Shown here in pieces: positions 1 through 13,029 of a DNA stretch of 60,000 nt. Source of the DNA: Cryptomeria japonica (lineage: Eukaryota; Streptophyta; Pinopsida; Cupressales; Cupressaceae); the NCBI RefSeq assembly GCF_030272615.1, contig NC_081414.1:764257413-764317412 (forward strand). The letters are read 5' to 3'. The position numbers and the translations under genes are program-made. Under the pieces are notes generated by a model, which worked only from the letters and a program-made list of their open reading frames with translations, was not told the origin of the DNA and did no database searches. Within the stretch, counting starts at the first letter, position 1; each line of letters starts with the position of its first letter.

Positions 1-1580
1 ACCAGCTGTGATAGCTGGAAGGGTGAAAGGAAAATTTGGAGAAGGTTGCATAGATATGGCTTCACTGATTATATGGAGAAATTGCATGGGAGCAAGAAGT
101 TCATTTCCCGTGGTTTTGCCAAGGGCTGGAAAAATAACAAAGTTACACTGTTTGGTTAGACCTGGAAAGTGGATGAAGATTTGGTGGCTGAGGTGACTGG
201 TTTGTAGAAGAATGGCATTAAGTTTTACAGAGACCGCAAGTTCTCAGTGGAAGCCATCAAGAATTTCCCCAAAAATGAAGAAGAAAGGGCTCGACTCACC
301 AAAAAGGATAATGCTTCCTATTATCTCCCTAACCAGGTAAAATATTTCTTACAAAAAATGTTGAAAGTATTAATGGAGTATCTTTTGATTGATGATAGGT
401 TTTCGAAAGTCTACAATTACCACTTTGTTATCCTTAACCACTTTCACCATGGCTCTAAGATATCTCTGCCCCTCTACTTGGCCTCTTCCCTTAATGATAG
501 TTTGGCTAACCATGCTATGAAACCTAATTCCTACCCCATTGCTCACCAAGGCCTTATTTTCTTAATATATGAGCATCTTAAGGGTAAAGATAAGGCTAAT
601 AAGGATGATTTCTTTGTGGAGAATGCCCATATTTCTGAGGATTATGACAGCTCTGACTCTGATGAGGATTCCTCTAATCTTCCTCCTAAAAAGAAATCAA
701 GGGTTAGTGAAAAAGCTAAAGAAAACATTGAAGAGAATGTTGGTTCTGAGAAGGAGCAAGAGAAGGAGGTGGAAGAAGAGGCGGAGAATGAGCAGGAGAA
801 GGAGGTCGAGGGTGAGGAAGGGGACAAAGTTAATGAGTAGAGAGAAGAGGATGTTGAGGAGTCAGAGGCGAAGGATAATCTCTATGTTTCAGACAACAGG
901 GATGATTCTCAACATAACATGGAGGAGGGAAATCCTAGGTTTGAGGATTCTGTCTCGGATATGGAGAATGTGGATTCCATCCTGAATGCTGCTAGAAACA
1001 ACACTTTGGAAATGTTCAATTTTTAGAAGTGGGTGGTTGAAAACATCACTAGCATTCAGGAAAAACAAAGAAAGCTGGATTTTAAAATTAAAAAATTGGT
1101 AAAGGATATCAACATTAAAGGTAAAGAGGATAATGCGGAGATACTAGTGCTGTAGAGGATGAAAAAGAAATTCTGGATTGGCCAGAAAGTGAGATTATAA
1201 AGGGAGATTTGAAGCACCTGGAGGATGTGGTGAGGACTCTCAAAGAAAAGGGTGAGTCTGATAATGATCTGATAAATAATTGGATTCAAAAAACTGAGGA
1301 GAGGAAATTCATGAAGCATAGTTTGGCCGTGTTGAAGGCGTCCTCTCAAAACATGAATGCGCTGGTTGCTTGCCTCGAGAAGGATAGGCAGAATAAAGGC
1401 ACTGCGATTATTGATGACGAGCCGACTTCTAGTTCTGTTCAACACTCCTCCAGATGTAGAACTAGGCAAAATGCAAGTGAGTCAGAGCTGAAGACCAAAG
1501 GCAATCAACAGATGCAGGAAAATAAAGACCTGAAGAGGCAACAAATGTGATGATGACGCTGGTCAAGGATGCAGAAGAGA
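1..1580 (+). pseudogene. Decayed retroelement-type ORF with charged and coiled-coil tail
   Basis: One reading frame (frame of base 1) runs from the window edge to about 1155 and is broken by five TAG codons at 157, 205, 838, 1024 and 1153. It then continues in another frame from 1209 to 1550. The N-terminal part is globular (RYGFTDYMEKLHGSKKF and later YYLPNQVKYFLQKML). It is followed by an acidic Ser/Asp/Glu stretch, a basic PPKKKSR patch that could be a nuclear signal, and a Glu/Lys-rich coiled-coil-like tail. I do not recognise a named domain. The layout resembles the non-pol ORFs carried by large plant retroelements, and the ORF at 45785-47386 has a similar style. No RT or integrase is adjacent. 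Function unknown; clearly not translatable as one protein. Confidence 0.55.
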
Positions 1581-2324
1581 CTATAAAGATTTTCACCTAA
1601 AATGTAATCTTGTTTTAAGTGTGCCAGTCTCTCACTAGCCTTTTGCTATTCTTTACATTGGTTGTTGTCTTTTGTGTTGTTCTTTTGCAACCTTACTCTC
1701 TTTGTTATGTCTTCTCTAGTTTCTCTATTGCTTTTCTTTTTGATATGTAAGCGGGTTTCGGGTCCCTTAAAACCTAATTTTTCTTAATAAAAAACAACTT
1801 AAGTTTCTTCATATTTTGGATTATAATAATCAATCCAATTCTCTTTCATATGAAGTTGGTTTCATGTTGATTGGTTGTATAAATTATAAGAAATATTATG
1901 CCCTAGCAGGCTAACTATGGAATGAGCCTAAATGCCATTGACTCAAAACCACATTATGAATGATAAAACCTTAAAATTATCAAATTAAAACCTTAATAAA
2001 TTATGAATGACTTGATTGACTTCTTCGTAAATTCATCATTCCTAAGTTGACTCTATTAGATGACACAATAAAAAGGTTTCTCTTTTTTTAAAACTCAAAT
2101 ATTTTTCATCAACTTGCCAAAATCAAGCTTCTTTTTTAGCCAAGAAAAGTATCTAAATAAAATAGTCTTCATAATTGAAGAAAGTCTAAGTTTAAGTAAC
2201 ATTTCAACTTCTATATAACTAGTTCTAAGAAGACTTTGGTACTTGCAATATCCTTTTGTGTAGTTTGTGAAGGTTATGCATCGAAGTTTTGATAGCCGGA
2301 TTTTTTTGCATGTGAAGAAAGACC
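1581..2324. other. AT-rich non-coding spacer with a poly(A) signal
   Basis: T-rich sequence with an AATAAA at 1786-1791, about 240 bases after the last codon of the decayed ORF, so it may be that unit's 3' end. The rest up to the CACTA coding region is AT-rich without an ORF I can support. I looked for a CACTA terminal motif that would mark the left end of the transposon and did not find a convincing one. Confidence 0.4.
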
Positions 2325-5266
2325 GTGTCAGAAAATATCAGCGAAGTACAAAATAAGGAGACAATTGCTAGATTGTGGTCTAACTTGAAAAGAAAAGGTG
2401 ATGGAAAATGTTATTGTCCCCGCAAAATTTGTAAGAGCTTAAAGATTAGAAGACTTCTAATCAAAACAACTAAGAAATATTGTAGGCAACATGGTCACAT
2501 TGAAGGGGGACATGATTATCATCCATTGGTAAGTTGTTCATTATATCGTTTTAACAATTTATATATATAAGAAATCACTTCATGATGAGATCATGATCAT
2601 AATTTATTTATGTTGATCATTTTTATATAGGTCGAGCTCCCTAGGGAACATGATATATATGGACCAACACAACTCAGAGAATATGTTTTTCGAAGTGGAG
2701 GAACATGGAGGTGTGAATATCAAAGCTGAAGATGATGATCATGCACCGGAAAACACAATTGAAGATGATGGTACAAATACATTGATCCATGACACATTTA
2801 GTACTGGCACAACCAATCATGATGATCAAGATGACTTTGATGTTGTTCATGATTTACTTGTACTTAAGAAGGCATACGAGCCCTTTTATGAAGGCTCCCA
2901 AACAACTCTTCTCTCTGTTGTATTGTTGTTAGTGAGCTTCAAGGTTATGAATGATTTATCCAACACAACAATCTCACGTATGTTAAGGTATGTCGTATAT
3001 GTCATTATAGTTAATAAAGGGTGAATCATGTATCATTAATATTTTTTATATTAACAAATTAATATTTTGTAGATTGATAGGTGAGTTTTTGTTACCACCA
3101 TCAAATATTCTATCTCACTCATACCGAGAATTATCTTCCATTTTGAAAGATATTGGAATGGAGTATCAAGCAATAGATGCTTGTCTCAATTATCATATTA
3201 TATATCATAAGCAACATGAATTTGCAATAGAATGCCCTAAATGTCATATTGATAGATATCGAACAAATCAAATAACAAAAAAAGTGTTTCGCGAGGTTCT
3301 TCCTTATATTCTCATTATTCCACGTATGCAACGATTATTTAGGTACACTAGCTTGGCACAATTTATGGATTATCATGCACACAATAGAAGTCGAGATGAC
3401 ATTATTTGAATACTTGTGGATGGTTCAACATTTATGGACATAGAGGAAAAGTGGCCACACTTTAAAGAAGAACCTCGTAATCTCAAGCTTTCATTGGCAA
3501 CAGACGGTGTCAATCCATTTGGAAAGATGAGATCTGTTTACTCGGTGTGACCATTTTTTGTTATCAACGATAACATTCCTCCATGGATGTCAATAAAGAG
3601 GGAGCACATAATATTGGTGATGATTGTTCCAGGTATTTTATCATTTAATAGTCATCTACATTTAATTATAAATATTGCAGTAAAATGGTCATAATAATTA
3701 TGTAATGTTTTTGTTCATTCAACTAGGTAAGTACCAAGTTAAAGATATGAATGTATATATTGAGCTTCTTACCGATGATTTGCTCGAGTTATAGAATGGT
3801 GTCACTATGTATGATGTCTCTAGACCAATAGGACAAAGACAATTTCAATTCCATGCAATGCTTGTATGGACAATACATGATGCCCCAAGGCTAACACATT
3901 TTTGTGGTATGTTACAGTGTTCAAGTTGCGCATTATAATTATAATTATAAAATTTAATATATTTAATCTAATTATACATTATCTGTAGGTCTTCAAATAA
4001 AGGATAAATTTGCATGTCTAGTTTGTGGTCCAAAGATGAAATCCCATCATTCAAAAAGTTTAGGAAAGTAGGTGTTTGATGAGTATAGGCACTTCCTCCA
4101 CATAGATCATAAGTATAGAAATACTGAAAAACATCTTTTCAATGGGAAAGAAGAGACTACATCAAAGCCACGAAGAATGACACCTTTCCTATGGAAGTTG
4201 GAATATAATAAAATTAATCATCAAGGTAATGTCATTCCATTTAATGGTTTATGTTTGGAATTTGTATTTTTCTATTGTGTTTTGTTTACTGATGATGTAA
4301 TTGATGATCATGAAGGTCATCAAGGCATTAATGACTACCTTCCAAAGGGACTAAAAATTTATCCAGAGACAATTTAGTATGTTGCCCTACTATGAGCAGC
4401 TACAAATTGTGCATTTGTTTGATACAATGCATATTGGAAAGAATATAACAGAGACATTATGGAAAATATTGGAGGGAAGGCATGACAAAGAAAAAAATGT
4501 CAAAATTTGTAGTGACATTCAAAAATCTAATCGAGCAATGAAAAATGTCATTCAATCAAATAGCAATGGAGACCAAATTAATATAAGTGCCCTTCCTTGG
4601 TTATTAACAAAGTAGCAAAGCAATGCTATAAAATAGGTCATACAAAAAAAATGATTTCCCACAAGATTTGCTACGAACATAAACAATCTCATATTAGAGA
4701 AAAGTGAATTTGGGCCAGGGATGAAATCACATGATTGACATACCTTCATTAAGGTAATTCATGTTCTTGTGTATTTACTAAATATTTGTATACTACACAT
4801 GTACTTTTCATTGTATTATATTAGAAAATAATGAAAAGATCATTTGATAATTGTTGCAGTACGTTCTATCTCTATCTCTCCTAGACAACTTTGACAATAA
4901 TGTCAAGCAAGTCATATATGATCTTGGAAAATACATGAGGTAAGTAATGATCTTTGTTCAATTTGTTGTATAGATAATATATTTGCAATTTGTTTTACTT
5001 GTTATGTAATATATTGTATATTATTTTGTAAAGTCTCGTTTATATATTTTTGCATCTTGAATCTCTTCTAGGTGGTTGTCATCTAAAGAAATCCATAAAG
5101 AAGATATAAAATATTGGAAGAGAAAAATTCTTCATTTAATGTGTGAAATGCAAAAGTGTCTACCTTCAACTTTTTTCAATGCACAAGAACACTACCCCAT
5201 ACACAAAGTTGAGGAGATTGAATTGTGTGGACCTGTACACACTAGGTCAATGTGGATGGTTGAGAG
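2325..5266 (+). pseudogene. CACTA TNP2 transposase, N-terminal and central part
   Basis: TNP2 transposases cut and join CACTA elements at their terminal repeats in the nucleus. The first exon (2325-2529) has the spaced Cys/His pattern of the transposase-associated region, and a GTAAGT...TATATAG intron leads to 2631. Later blocks match the family: AYEPFYEG; CPKCHIDRYR followed by IPRMQRLFRYTSLAQFMDYH (3074-3409); then LATDGVNPFGKMRSVYS, FDEYRHFLHIDHKYR (4072 on), and HLFDTMHIGKNITETLWK (4379 on). The last piece, with ELCGPVHTRSMWMVE (5076-5266), is the DUF4218-like region. Introns are recognisable near 2985-3072, 3648-3725, 3907-3988 and 4228-4315. In-frame stops after SVYSV, LLEL, SLGK and PETI and small frameshifts make it a pseudogene. 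The chromovirus inserted directly after the last codons. Confidence 0.85.
5262..5266. repeat. Target-site duplication GAGAG, left copy
   Basis: GAGAG precedes the TG that starts the LTR at 5267; the same five bases follow the CA that ends the element at 32290. The duplication lies inside CACTA transposase coding sequence, which resumes in register after it. Confidence 0.9.
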
Positions 5267-5835
5267 TGTCATGCCCAAACTTTTGGGCAAAAACGGAACA
5301 ACAATTTTTTTTTTTAAAACATCCTAATAAGACTAAATGTGCTATAAATAAAGATGCAATAATTAAGTCTTGTCTTAACTATGATTTAACTTTGGAAATT
5401 AAAAGAGTTGTATACTAAAGTCAAACTAATTAACTTAATCAAGCATGCGAAAATAAATTAAATGCAGAAAAATAACTCTCCAAAAGAATCATTATTATTT
5501 CATTAATTAATAAATTAATTTCAACAATAATCTGCAATTAAATTGACAAGGGATATTAATAATCTCAAATAATCTTTTAATTTCTCTAGATATTAATTAA
5601 ATTAATTCTAGTACTTAGATTTTTTTAAATCTAACAATCAATTGAGCAATAAAAATAAAGCGTCTAAAATTAGGCAAGGGGGCCAAGCAAGTTCATAATA
5701 TAAATTGCCCTATTAAAATTTATTTAATGTTAACCAAACAATTAATCCCATAAGGCCTAATTATTTGCAATAGTCTTTTATTAATACTTATTAATAAAAA
5801 TCAAACCATATATATATATAACTCCAACTAAATCC

Positions 5836-5870
5836 ACACACACACACACACACTGATATGTGTGTGTGTG
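5836..5870. repeat. (AC)n/(TG)n microsatellite in left LTR
   Basis: A run of AC followed a few bases later by a run of TG, forming a small potential hairpin. The right LTR has a much longer pure AC run at the equivalent place (15373-15432). Confidence 0.85.
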
Positions 5871-6102
5871 TATACATATAACTATATATAAATACATATA
5901 TAAGAATATTAAAACTAGTTGACTTAAAAATAATATAATCATATAGTTTTTCAAAAAATCTAGGGGAATACCCTATTCAAAATTTGAATAGGGTTTCCCC
6001 CCTTTTTCATTTACTAAACAATAAAATAAACAAATGAAACCCTAAAACTAAATGTTATAAAACTAAACTGCTATTCTTTTTTTTTAAAAACTAACTTTAG
6101 TT

Positions 6103-6378
6103 TGCCGGCTCGCTTTATGCAGGGTTGAGTTCATCCATGACGGAGGGCGGAATCTCCTCACAGCGGTTGCGGAGAATAAAACTCACAGGAGGTGCTTTTG
6201 ATGTGGGGAAGGCCGTGGAGGTTGTGATAGTGGCGGCAGAGATAGCGGGGCCACCCGCAACAGTGCCGTGGGCACCATTGGGGGTCGCAGTGCCCCTGTG
6301 GGCCTTGGCCCACAGAGGGCCCGTGCCGCCTGGAGAGCCCACAGGAGCCCTCAGCTCCGGGGTGACCCACGGGTGAGG
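6103..6378 (-). other. GC-rich island inside the left LTR
   Basis: About 270 bp rich in G and C with many CpGs, surrounded by strongly AT-rich LTR sequence. The equivalent in the right LTR is 27340-27680, which has an additional repeat of a GGGTCGCGGCCC-like palindrome. Short ORFs on both strands exist because stops are rare in such composition. The minus-strand one ends ...MDELNPA in both LTRs, but since the LTRs are copies this is not evidence of selection. It could be promoter or leader sequence of the element (inference). Confidence 0.5.
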
Positions 6379-6445
6379 GTTTGCAAAAATCTTTATTATT
6401 ATTATCTTTATTTATTTAAAACAAACTTACAAGCCTTAAAAAAAC

Positions 6446-6514
6446 TATATATATATATGTATATATGTATGTATATATATATATATGTACATATATATGT
6501 GTGTGTATATGTAT

Positions 6515-6560
<46 letters not shown>

Positions 6561-6611
6561 GTATGTATGTATACATATATACATACATATATACATAGAT
6601 ATATATACATG

Positions 6612-6642
<31 letters not shown>

Positions 6643-6830
6643 ATATATATACATGTATATATGTATGTATGTATGTATGTACATATATATATATATGTAT
6701 GTATGTATGTATACATATGTATATATATACATATATATACATACATGTACATACATATATGTATATATACATATATGTATATACGTGTGTATATACATGT
6801 ATACATATGTATATATATATATATATATTT
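6446..6830. repeat. Compound TA / TATG / AC microsatellite, expanded
   Basis: Nearly 400 bases of mixed TA, GTAT and AC repeats. The matching place in the right LTR (about 27748-27770) has only a short TA run, so the tract grew after the two LTRs were made. Long ORFs rich in Tyr, Ile and His over this tract are artefacts of the repeat. Confidence 0.95.
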
Positions 6831-6964
6831 TTTTTTTCACTCTGTAAATATGATAAGGAAAAACAACAAGTTTAAATGACTGTTTAAAATATTAAATTAG
6901 GACAACATTTTCTATTAGATAAATATTTCTCTCTTTTTTTATAGCTTTAAACTTTAGGAACAAC

Positions 6965-7072
<108 letters not shown>

Positions 7073-9955
7073 CCATAAATTTAGATAAGATACATTTAAA
7101 TAGGCAACTTTAAAAATAAAATGACAGTGAATACTAACAGCATGATAAATGCTTTAAATATTTCATTTCTTCAATAAAGGTAAACATAAATCTATTTAGC
7201 ATATATTGGATTTATATACCTTTTTTTAAAAATATACAAGGCATATAAACTTAATAGTTTTCTCTTCCATTATTAAATCTTTATTTACTAAACACATAAG
7301 GCAAATTATAATGTATTAGATTAAATGTATTTCTTTTCCTTTTTAATGTCACATTGTTAACTTTAGATATAGTTTATTCTTTCTAGATTTATTTTCTGCA
7401 TTTTTAAAATAAATAAATAGCAGAAATAAATGAATTGCAATAGCAACTATAATAGTCTAAAAATCATTTAAAACATTACCATCATAAAAAATGCAATACT
7501 ATTTTTTTTACTAAAATCTATCTAACCATATTTTGCATTTTGAAATAAATAAATAGAAGTAAGGGATTTATTTTCTTTCCACTAACATTCATGCTTTAGT
7601 ATTCATTATTTTCCATCATTTCACAATATGCATAAAAAGGTAGAAATAACTTTTATTTTCAAGAAATAAATGCAAATAGATACTAACTCAAAACTATAAA
7701 AAACTTTTTCTTTATTTACTTTCATTTCTTTCTTGCAATAACAAACTTAATAAAATAATGCATCTCATTTTTATGATAAAACATGGAAAGGAGAATACTT
7801 TCATTTTCAACAAAGTAAATTTTACAAAGAGGGTGAATACCCAACTTAACCTCTCATTTTTATTAAATGAGGACCTAAAAAATAAATACATTTTTCATTT
7901 GCAACTAAAACAAAAATAAAGGTAGCATCTCCTAGCTTTTCTTTTCATCCACTTTTCCAAGCAAACCTGCAATACAAAGTCTTCAGGTTGTGACCATGAA
8001 GGCTCACCTCCCAACCTAGGCTTACTAGAAGCCACCCCCGACCTTGGAGAACAAAGACCTAGACGGGTTACACTCAAACAATACACAAACAAGCATGACA
8101 AACTCACAACAAACACATTCCCATCCCAAGGCTTAACACCATCACATAATGTGATTTTTACATGGGTGGAAGTGGACTAAGTACCTTGAGGAGAAACTAC
8201 AAAATAGTAGAACACAAGCCATCACATGGCAACCAAGAACACATCACCAGTTCTAAATTTGTCTGAACATCCTTATGACCCCTAAGGCATACAAGCCATA
8301 ATATCTCCTCTTATGACCCCCAAATGCATAAAGAAAAACTATGCAACAAGGGTCACAAAAATCCCTTGAGATCACTCTCTTCCAAAGAGAGCCTCACACT
8401 CTAAGGTTGTCAAAAAACCCTCCACCCCAAGGCCACTCTACCCTCCCAATGGTGAGTTGGCCTTGGATACTCCCAAAACACAAATAAAATGCTTAACCAA
8501 AACAAGTGAAAGACCACATATATTTCTTCACAAATAAAACACAAAGGAAGAAAACAACTAAATTCAAGCAATCTTTCAAAGCAAAATTACAACATACAAA
8601 GAAAGAGATTAAACCAACCTTGAATCTGCCAAGGGTTTACAAGGGATAGTTTGGAGTAGAGCTGCCCAAATCCACACTTCTTTCCTTCAACACTTAGCCA
8701 AAAATTCTATACTAAACTTGTTTCAAGACTTCAAGAACTAGTCTCCAAAGATGGAGAGTGGGTGATTACCATCCTAAGTCTCAAACCCTTGCCTAAGAAG
8801 GCTTCTCTCACTCTTTCCAACCTCTTGGATAGAGTGAGAGCTCACATTGGTTGGTCTTCCCAACCTCTTACAGGTTACTAAAACTGGAAACTGAAAAGGT
8901 AAGAGAAAGTGGGGAAGAGAAACTGACACAAGAAAGGAAGGTTATCTAACCTAGGAGGAATCCTCCAAGTTGGATTTTCGCTCATCTTGAGAAAACCAAT
9001 TTTTGAAGGGTCAAATCAGTCACATGGGAGTGGTTACATGCTTAAAAATATCCCTAACCCATAGGTATACCCTATGAACCTTTGGAAAAGCCCCTAAACT
9101 AACCCCAGGAGTCTATTTGACCCCTTAGAAACCCAATTGAAGTTAACCTATGGGTCAAACTAAGTTTACCACTGCAAATACTCTCTACCCAAGGCAAATT
9201 TGGGACCACACTCAAATATTTGAAAAAGGCTTTGGTTGAAACAATTTCCCTCCAAGAGACATGTCAAAATCAAAACACTATTCAACACATGTGTCAAGTG
9301 ACACAATAAAATACATTACTTAATTTACACATGGAAATTGTCTCTTGTTGGATTAAACAGATTAATAAATATAATTTAACACACATGCAAACATTTACGT
9401 TTACGAATAAAATACGATACATACAAGGTGTTGTCTTTCCAAATAGACAACCCCTGGTTTTACGAATGTACAAAGGTCTAGGCTTGATTCTCCATAATGT
9501 TTCCATGGTCACATGGATAATTTTCCTGCACATCTCAATTACACATCAGTACTTCCCAAATATCCTCATATAATATTAAACACATAAATAAGAATACAAA
9601 TCAATCACTCTACATACAAATCAATTTACCATATATCAAAGGCAATCCACATAAGCAATTATCATAATCTTCATAATTTCCAACCATTCATAAGACATGC
9701 ATCATATTTCTAACATCATAATAAAGTTCTGCAATTCAAATAAATGACATACACCATCTCAATGCGATCCTATCCTGGAATCATATAAAATTCTATATCT
9801 ATAATGCATAGAAATGAAGCATCAATATATCAATGTTATCCAATCCTGGGATCATAGAAAGTTCTATATCCATAATACATAGAAATGAAGCATCAATAAT
9901 AGTTCCAACATGAAAATCACTAAAATGCTAGGACAGATCGGGGTAGGGCCTCACA

Positions 9956-9967
9956 CCCTCCCCCTCT
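9956..9967 (-). other. Polypurine tract of the chromovirus
   Basis: On the minus strand the bases directly before the 3' LTR read AGAGGGGGAGGG, then TGTGAGG. This position and composition are those of the primer for plus-strand DNA synthesis. Confidence 0.85.
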
Positions 9968-9989
9968 AGGCATGAACTTCCTCCTGGAG

Positions 9990-10330
9990 TTCATAAAAAA
10001 GATGGGGGTACTATGATCTCATACGTGTTGCGTCCTCCCATGAAGCTGTAACCTCATCATAGCAATCCCACTGGACCCTAACCTAGTCCAGCTCTCAACC
10101 TCAAAGGGCCAGCGTCTGGAGAGCCAAAATGCAAATGGGCTCCAAAGCTAGCTGGCCGTCTGACTCCACCTGCAAGGCATCCCAATCTAAAATATGAAAC
10201 TCATCATAGATATACTTCTTCATAACTGATACATTAAAAACATCGTGGCTGCGTGACATGCTAGGTGACAATGCTAAACGATAGGCAACTGGTCCTATCC
10301 TCTCAAGGATCTCAAATGGTCCTACAAAGC
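9990..10330 (-). pseudogene. Chromodomain at the integrase C-terminus
   Basis: On the minus strand, after the integrase C-terminal block (HYGKGSKLTPRFVGPFEI), the frame gives a dipeptide-rich linker, then LEPICILALQTLALRG and VRVQWDCYDEVTASWEDA, which is the chromodomain pattern (VxVQW...E.TWE). Chromodomains guide integration toward particular chromatin. Two stops (after LRG and ELD) interrupt it. This assigns the element to the chromoviruses. Confidence 0.7.
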
Positions 10331-11260
10331 GAGGTGTGAGCTTAGAACCCTTTCCGTAATGGATTGGACTCTTATGCGGTCACACTCTCAAGAAGACTCT
10401 ATCTCCAACCAAGAAGCTACGATCTATCCTCTTCGCATCTATATATTTCTTCTGTCTATCCTAGGCCTCTCTAAGACACTACCTAATCAGATCCACCTGC
10501 TGCTCCATATCCCGTACTATCTCAGGACCAATAGCAACTCTATCCTCTATGTGGTCCCAACTCAACGGTGTTCTACAAGGCCTGTCGTACAATGCTTGAT
10601 AGGGTGGCATCCCCAAAGAAGTGTGATGCCCATTGTTATAGGCAAACTCTACCAAGGGAAGGCACTCTTCCCATCTAGTCTGGTGATCCATGACGTACAT
10701 GCGAAACATATCCTCTAACACCTGGTTAACCCTCTCTATTTGTCCATTCGTTTCCGGATGATAGGTTGTGCTGAAATTGAGCTTGGTGCTCATAGCTGCC
10801 TGTAATGCCTTCCAAATGGAAGAAGTGAAGAGGGAATCCTTGTCAGAAATAATCTTGCGTGGAACACCATGAAGTTTGACAATGTCTCACAAGAACACCT
10901 GTGCCACTGCTAGTGCTGTGAAGGTAGTCCGAATTGGTGAGAAGTGGGCCACTTTGGTCAACTTGTCAACTATTACCAAGATGGCATCATGGTGACGGGA
11001 TGACATGGAAAGACCAATGATGAAATCCATAGATATAGTATCCCACTTCCACTCTGGTATAGCATGAGACTGGAGCAACCCACCAGGATGGCGGTGCTTT
11101 GCCTTGACTCTCTGACACTCAAGCCATCAGGCTACTAACTCAGCAATAAGTTGTCGCATACCTGGCCAATGATATAACTGTCTCAAGCCTGTATGTATCT
11201 TCTTAACCCCGGGATGTGCTGCATAAGGATCTCTATGAGCCTCCATCACGGTGAACGCTC
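10331..11260 (-). pseudogene. Chromovirus integrase
   Basis: Integrase joins the new DNA copy to the host chromosome. The zinc-binding region is visible with His pairs (EAHRDPYAAHPG) and [10 protein letters not shown]. The catalytic core has the first Asp in [10 protein letters not shown], the second in ISDKDSLF, and the Glu in NGQIERVNQVLEDMF (10479-10793). The core is in one frame, but shifted relative to the upstream RT/RNase H frame. Stops appear in the zinc region and after VAQVFL, and one after DLIR. Confidence 0.85.
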
Positions 11261-11449
11261 ACAAACCCCCAAAAGAAGGTACATAGATGCACCCTCTATG
11301 GTGTAATAGTCCATCGGACTCTAAGGAATAATAAAAAAATTCCCCTCTAGGGTCTATTGAGATCGAAACACCTGACAAACCTCTAAATACCATCCATCCT
11401 CTGGCAACTGCTACCATATACGATCTCTCAAATCTGTGCCCATAGATAT

Positions 11450-12172
11450 GGAGTATACTTCATGACGTCTCCTACTCAAGGCATCTGCAACTACGTTTTA
11501 TTTCCCCTTGATGTAGTGAACGTCAAAATCATACTCGCATAAGAACTCCATCCATCTCCTCTGACGAGCATTAAGATTTGACTGAGTGAATATGTACTGT
11601 AGGCTTTGATGGTCCGAATGAAGCTCAAAATGATGACCCAAAAGGAGGTGTCTCCACCTCACAAGTGCATGTACTACTATTGCAAGCTCAAGGTCATGAG
11701 TAGGGTAGTTAAGCTCACGAGTCTTAAGTTTCCTAGACTCAAAAGCTATAGCTCTACCATTCTGCATGAGGACTGCTCCTAAACCCTCTAGGAAAGCATC
11801 TGTGCAAACCATGAAGTCAGCTAAGGGATCTGGCACTATAAGGATGGGTGCACTAGTAAGTGCCTTTTTGAGTTCTTGAAAGGCCCTCTCGCACTTCTCT
11901 ATCCACTCGAATTTCTTCCCTTTACACTGAAGAGAAGTAATTGAATGTGCGACTCTAGAGAATCCCTCAACAAAGCGTCGGTAATAACCTACTAAGCCCA
12001 TGAAGCTCCTGACCTCTGTCACACTGGTTGGCATTGGCCAATCCATAATAGCTCTGATATTTGATGGGTCAACAAAGATCCCATCACCGGATATAACATG
12101 CCCAAGGTACTTGACCTCTGATCTAAAGAAACCACACTTCAACAAACTTCCATACAACTGATTGTCCCTCAA
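11450..12172 (-). pseudogene. Chromovirus RNase H
   Basis: Follows RT in the same frame. It contains the thumb/connection block ([11 protein letters not shown] and [20 protein letters not shown]) and RNase H with [16 protein letters not shown], the [12 protein letters not shown] glutamate motif, HSDHQSL, and NVVADALSRR just past a stop near 11498. RNase H removes the RNA strand during reverse transcription. One stop separates it from the upstream RT palm segment. Confidence 0.88.
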
Positions 12173-12950
12173 ACACTACAAAACCTGCCTCAAGTGCTCC
12201 TCATGCTCCTTCTCATTCCGAGAATATATCAATATGTCATCGAGGAACACAATCACAAAATGGTCAAGGAATGTGTGGAATAACCCATTCATGAGGCTCA
12301 TGAAAACAACTGGAGCATTCATAAGACCGAATGGAACCATAGTGAACTCATAGTGGCCATATCTAGTGCGAAACGTGGTCTTGTGGATATCGCTCTCCAC
12401 TATTCTCAACTAATGGTACCTTGACTTTAGATCTATCTTGGAAAATACTTTGGTACCCTGAAGTTGGTCGAATAAATCATCAATCTTGGGCAAAGGGTAT
12501 CAGTTCTTGATGGTTACTTTGTTCAACTGACGGTAATCCATGCATAACCAAAGAGATCCGTCCTTCTTCTTTACAAAGATGACTGGTGCACCCCAAGGGG
12601 ATAAGCTAGGACGAATGCGACCCTTCTCTAGAAGTTCCTCAAGCTGCATCTTGAGCTCAGTAAGCTCATTTGTGGTCATCCTATAAGGTGCTCTCAAAAC
12701 TGGCTCAGCTCCTAGTACAAGGTCTATATGAAAGTCAATCTCTCTACGAGGCGACATACCTGGTAGCTCGGAAGGAAACACGTCTGAATATCTCTTAAGT
12801 ATAGGATGGTCATCAATAGATGGTTCCTTATCATCCTCTTCCTCTCTATCACTGATGGTGATGGCAAATAACTAGCATCCCTTTCGCATGCTCCGCTTAA
12901 GTTGCATTGCGGAAATCATACAAAGAGACATGGGTCTCTAAATCCCAGTG
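12173..12950 (-). pseudogene. Chromovirus reverse transcriptase
   Basis: The fingers and palm are clear: [39 protein letters not shown] (12500-12781), then [19 protein letters not shown] and the catalytic [19 protein letters not shown] (12176-12409). The two catalytic aspartates of the xxDD motif are kept. Stops lie between these blocks, so no full-length enzyme can be made. Confidence 0.9.
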
Positions 12951-13029
12951 ATTACTATGGGAGAACCATGATCATCCTTGCACTTGATCTCTTTCTGGCG
13001 ATAATCCATCTTGGCTTTGTGGGTGTAAA

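Noticed and set aside
1800-2324. Search for CACTA terminal inverted repeat (CACTA...TAGTG) to fix element ends
   Set aside because: No pair of matching ends was found here and at 38.8-40.8 kb; the ends given are coding limits only.
6268-6880. Long ORFs on both strands rich in Tyr, Ile, His and Cys
   Set aside because: They read through a TA/TATG/AC microsatellite; repeats without stops give open frames in several phases.
9331-9573. Small ORF conserved with 31646-31870
   Set aside because: Same reason: both are in the paired chromovirus LTRs.
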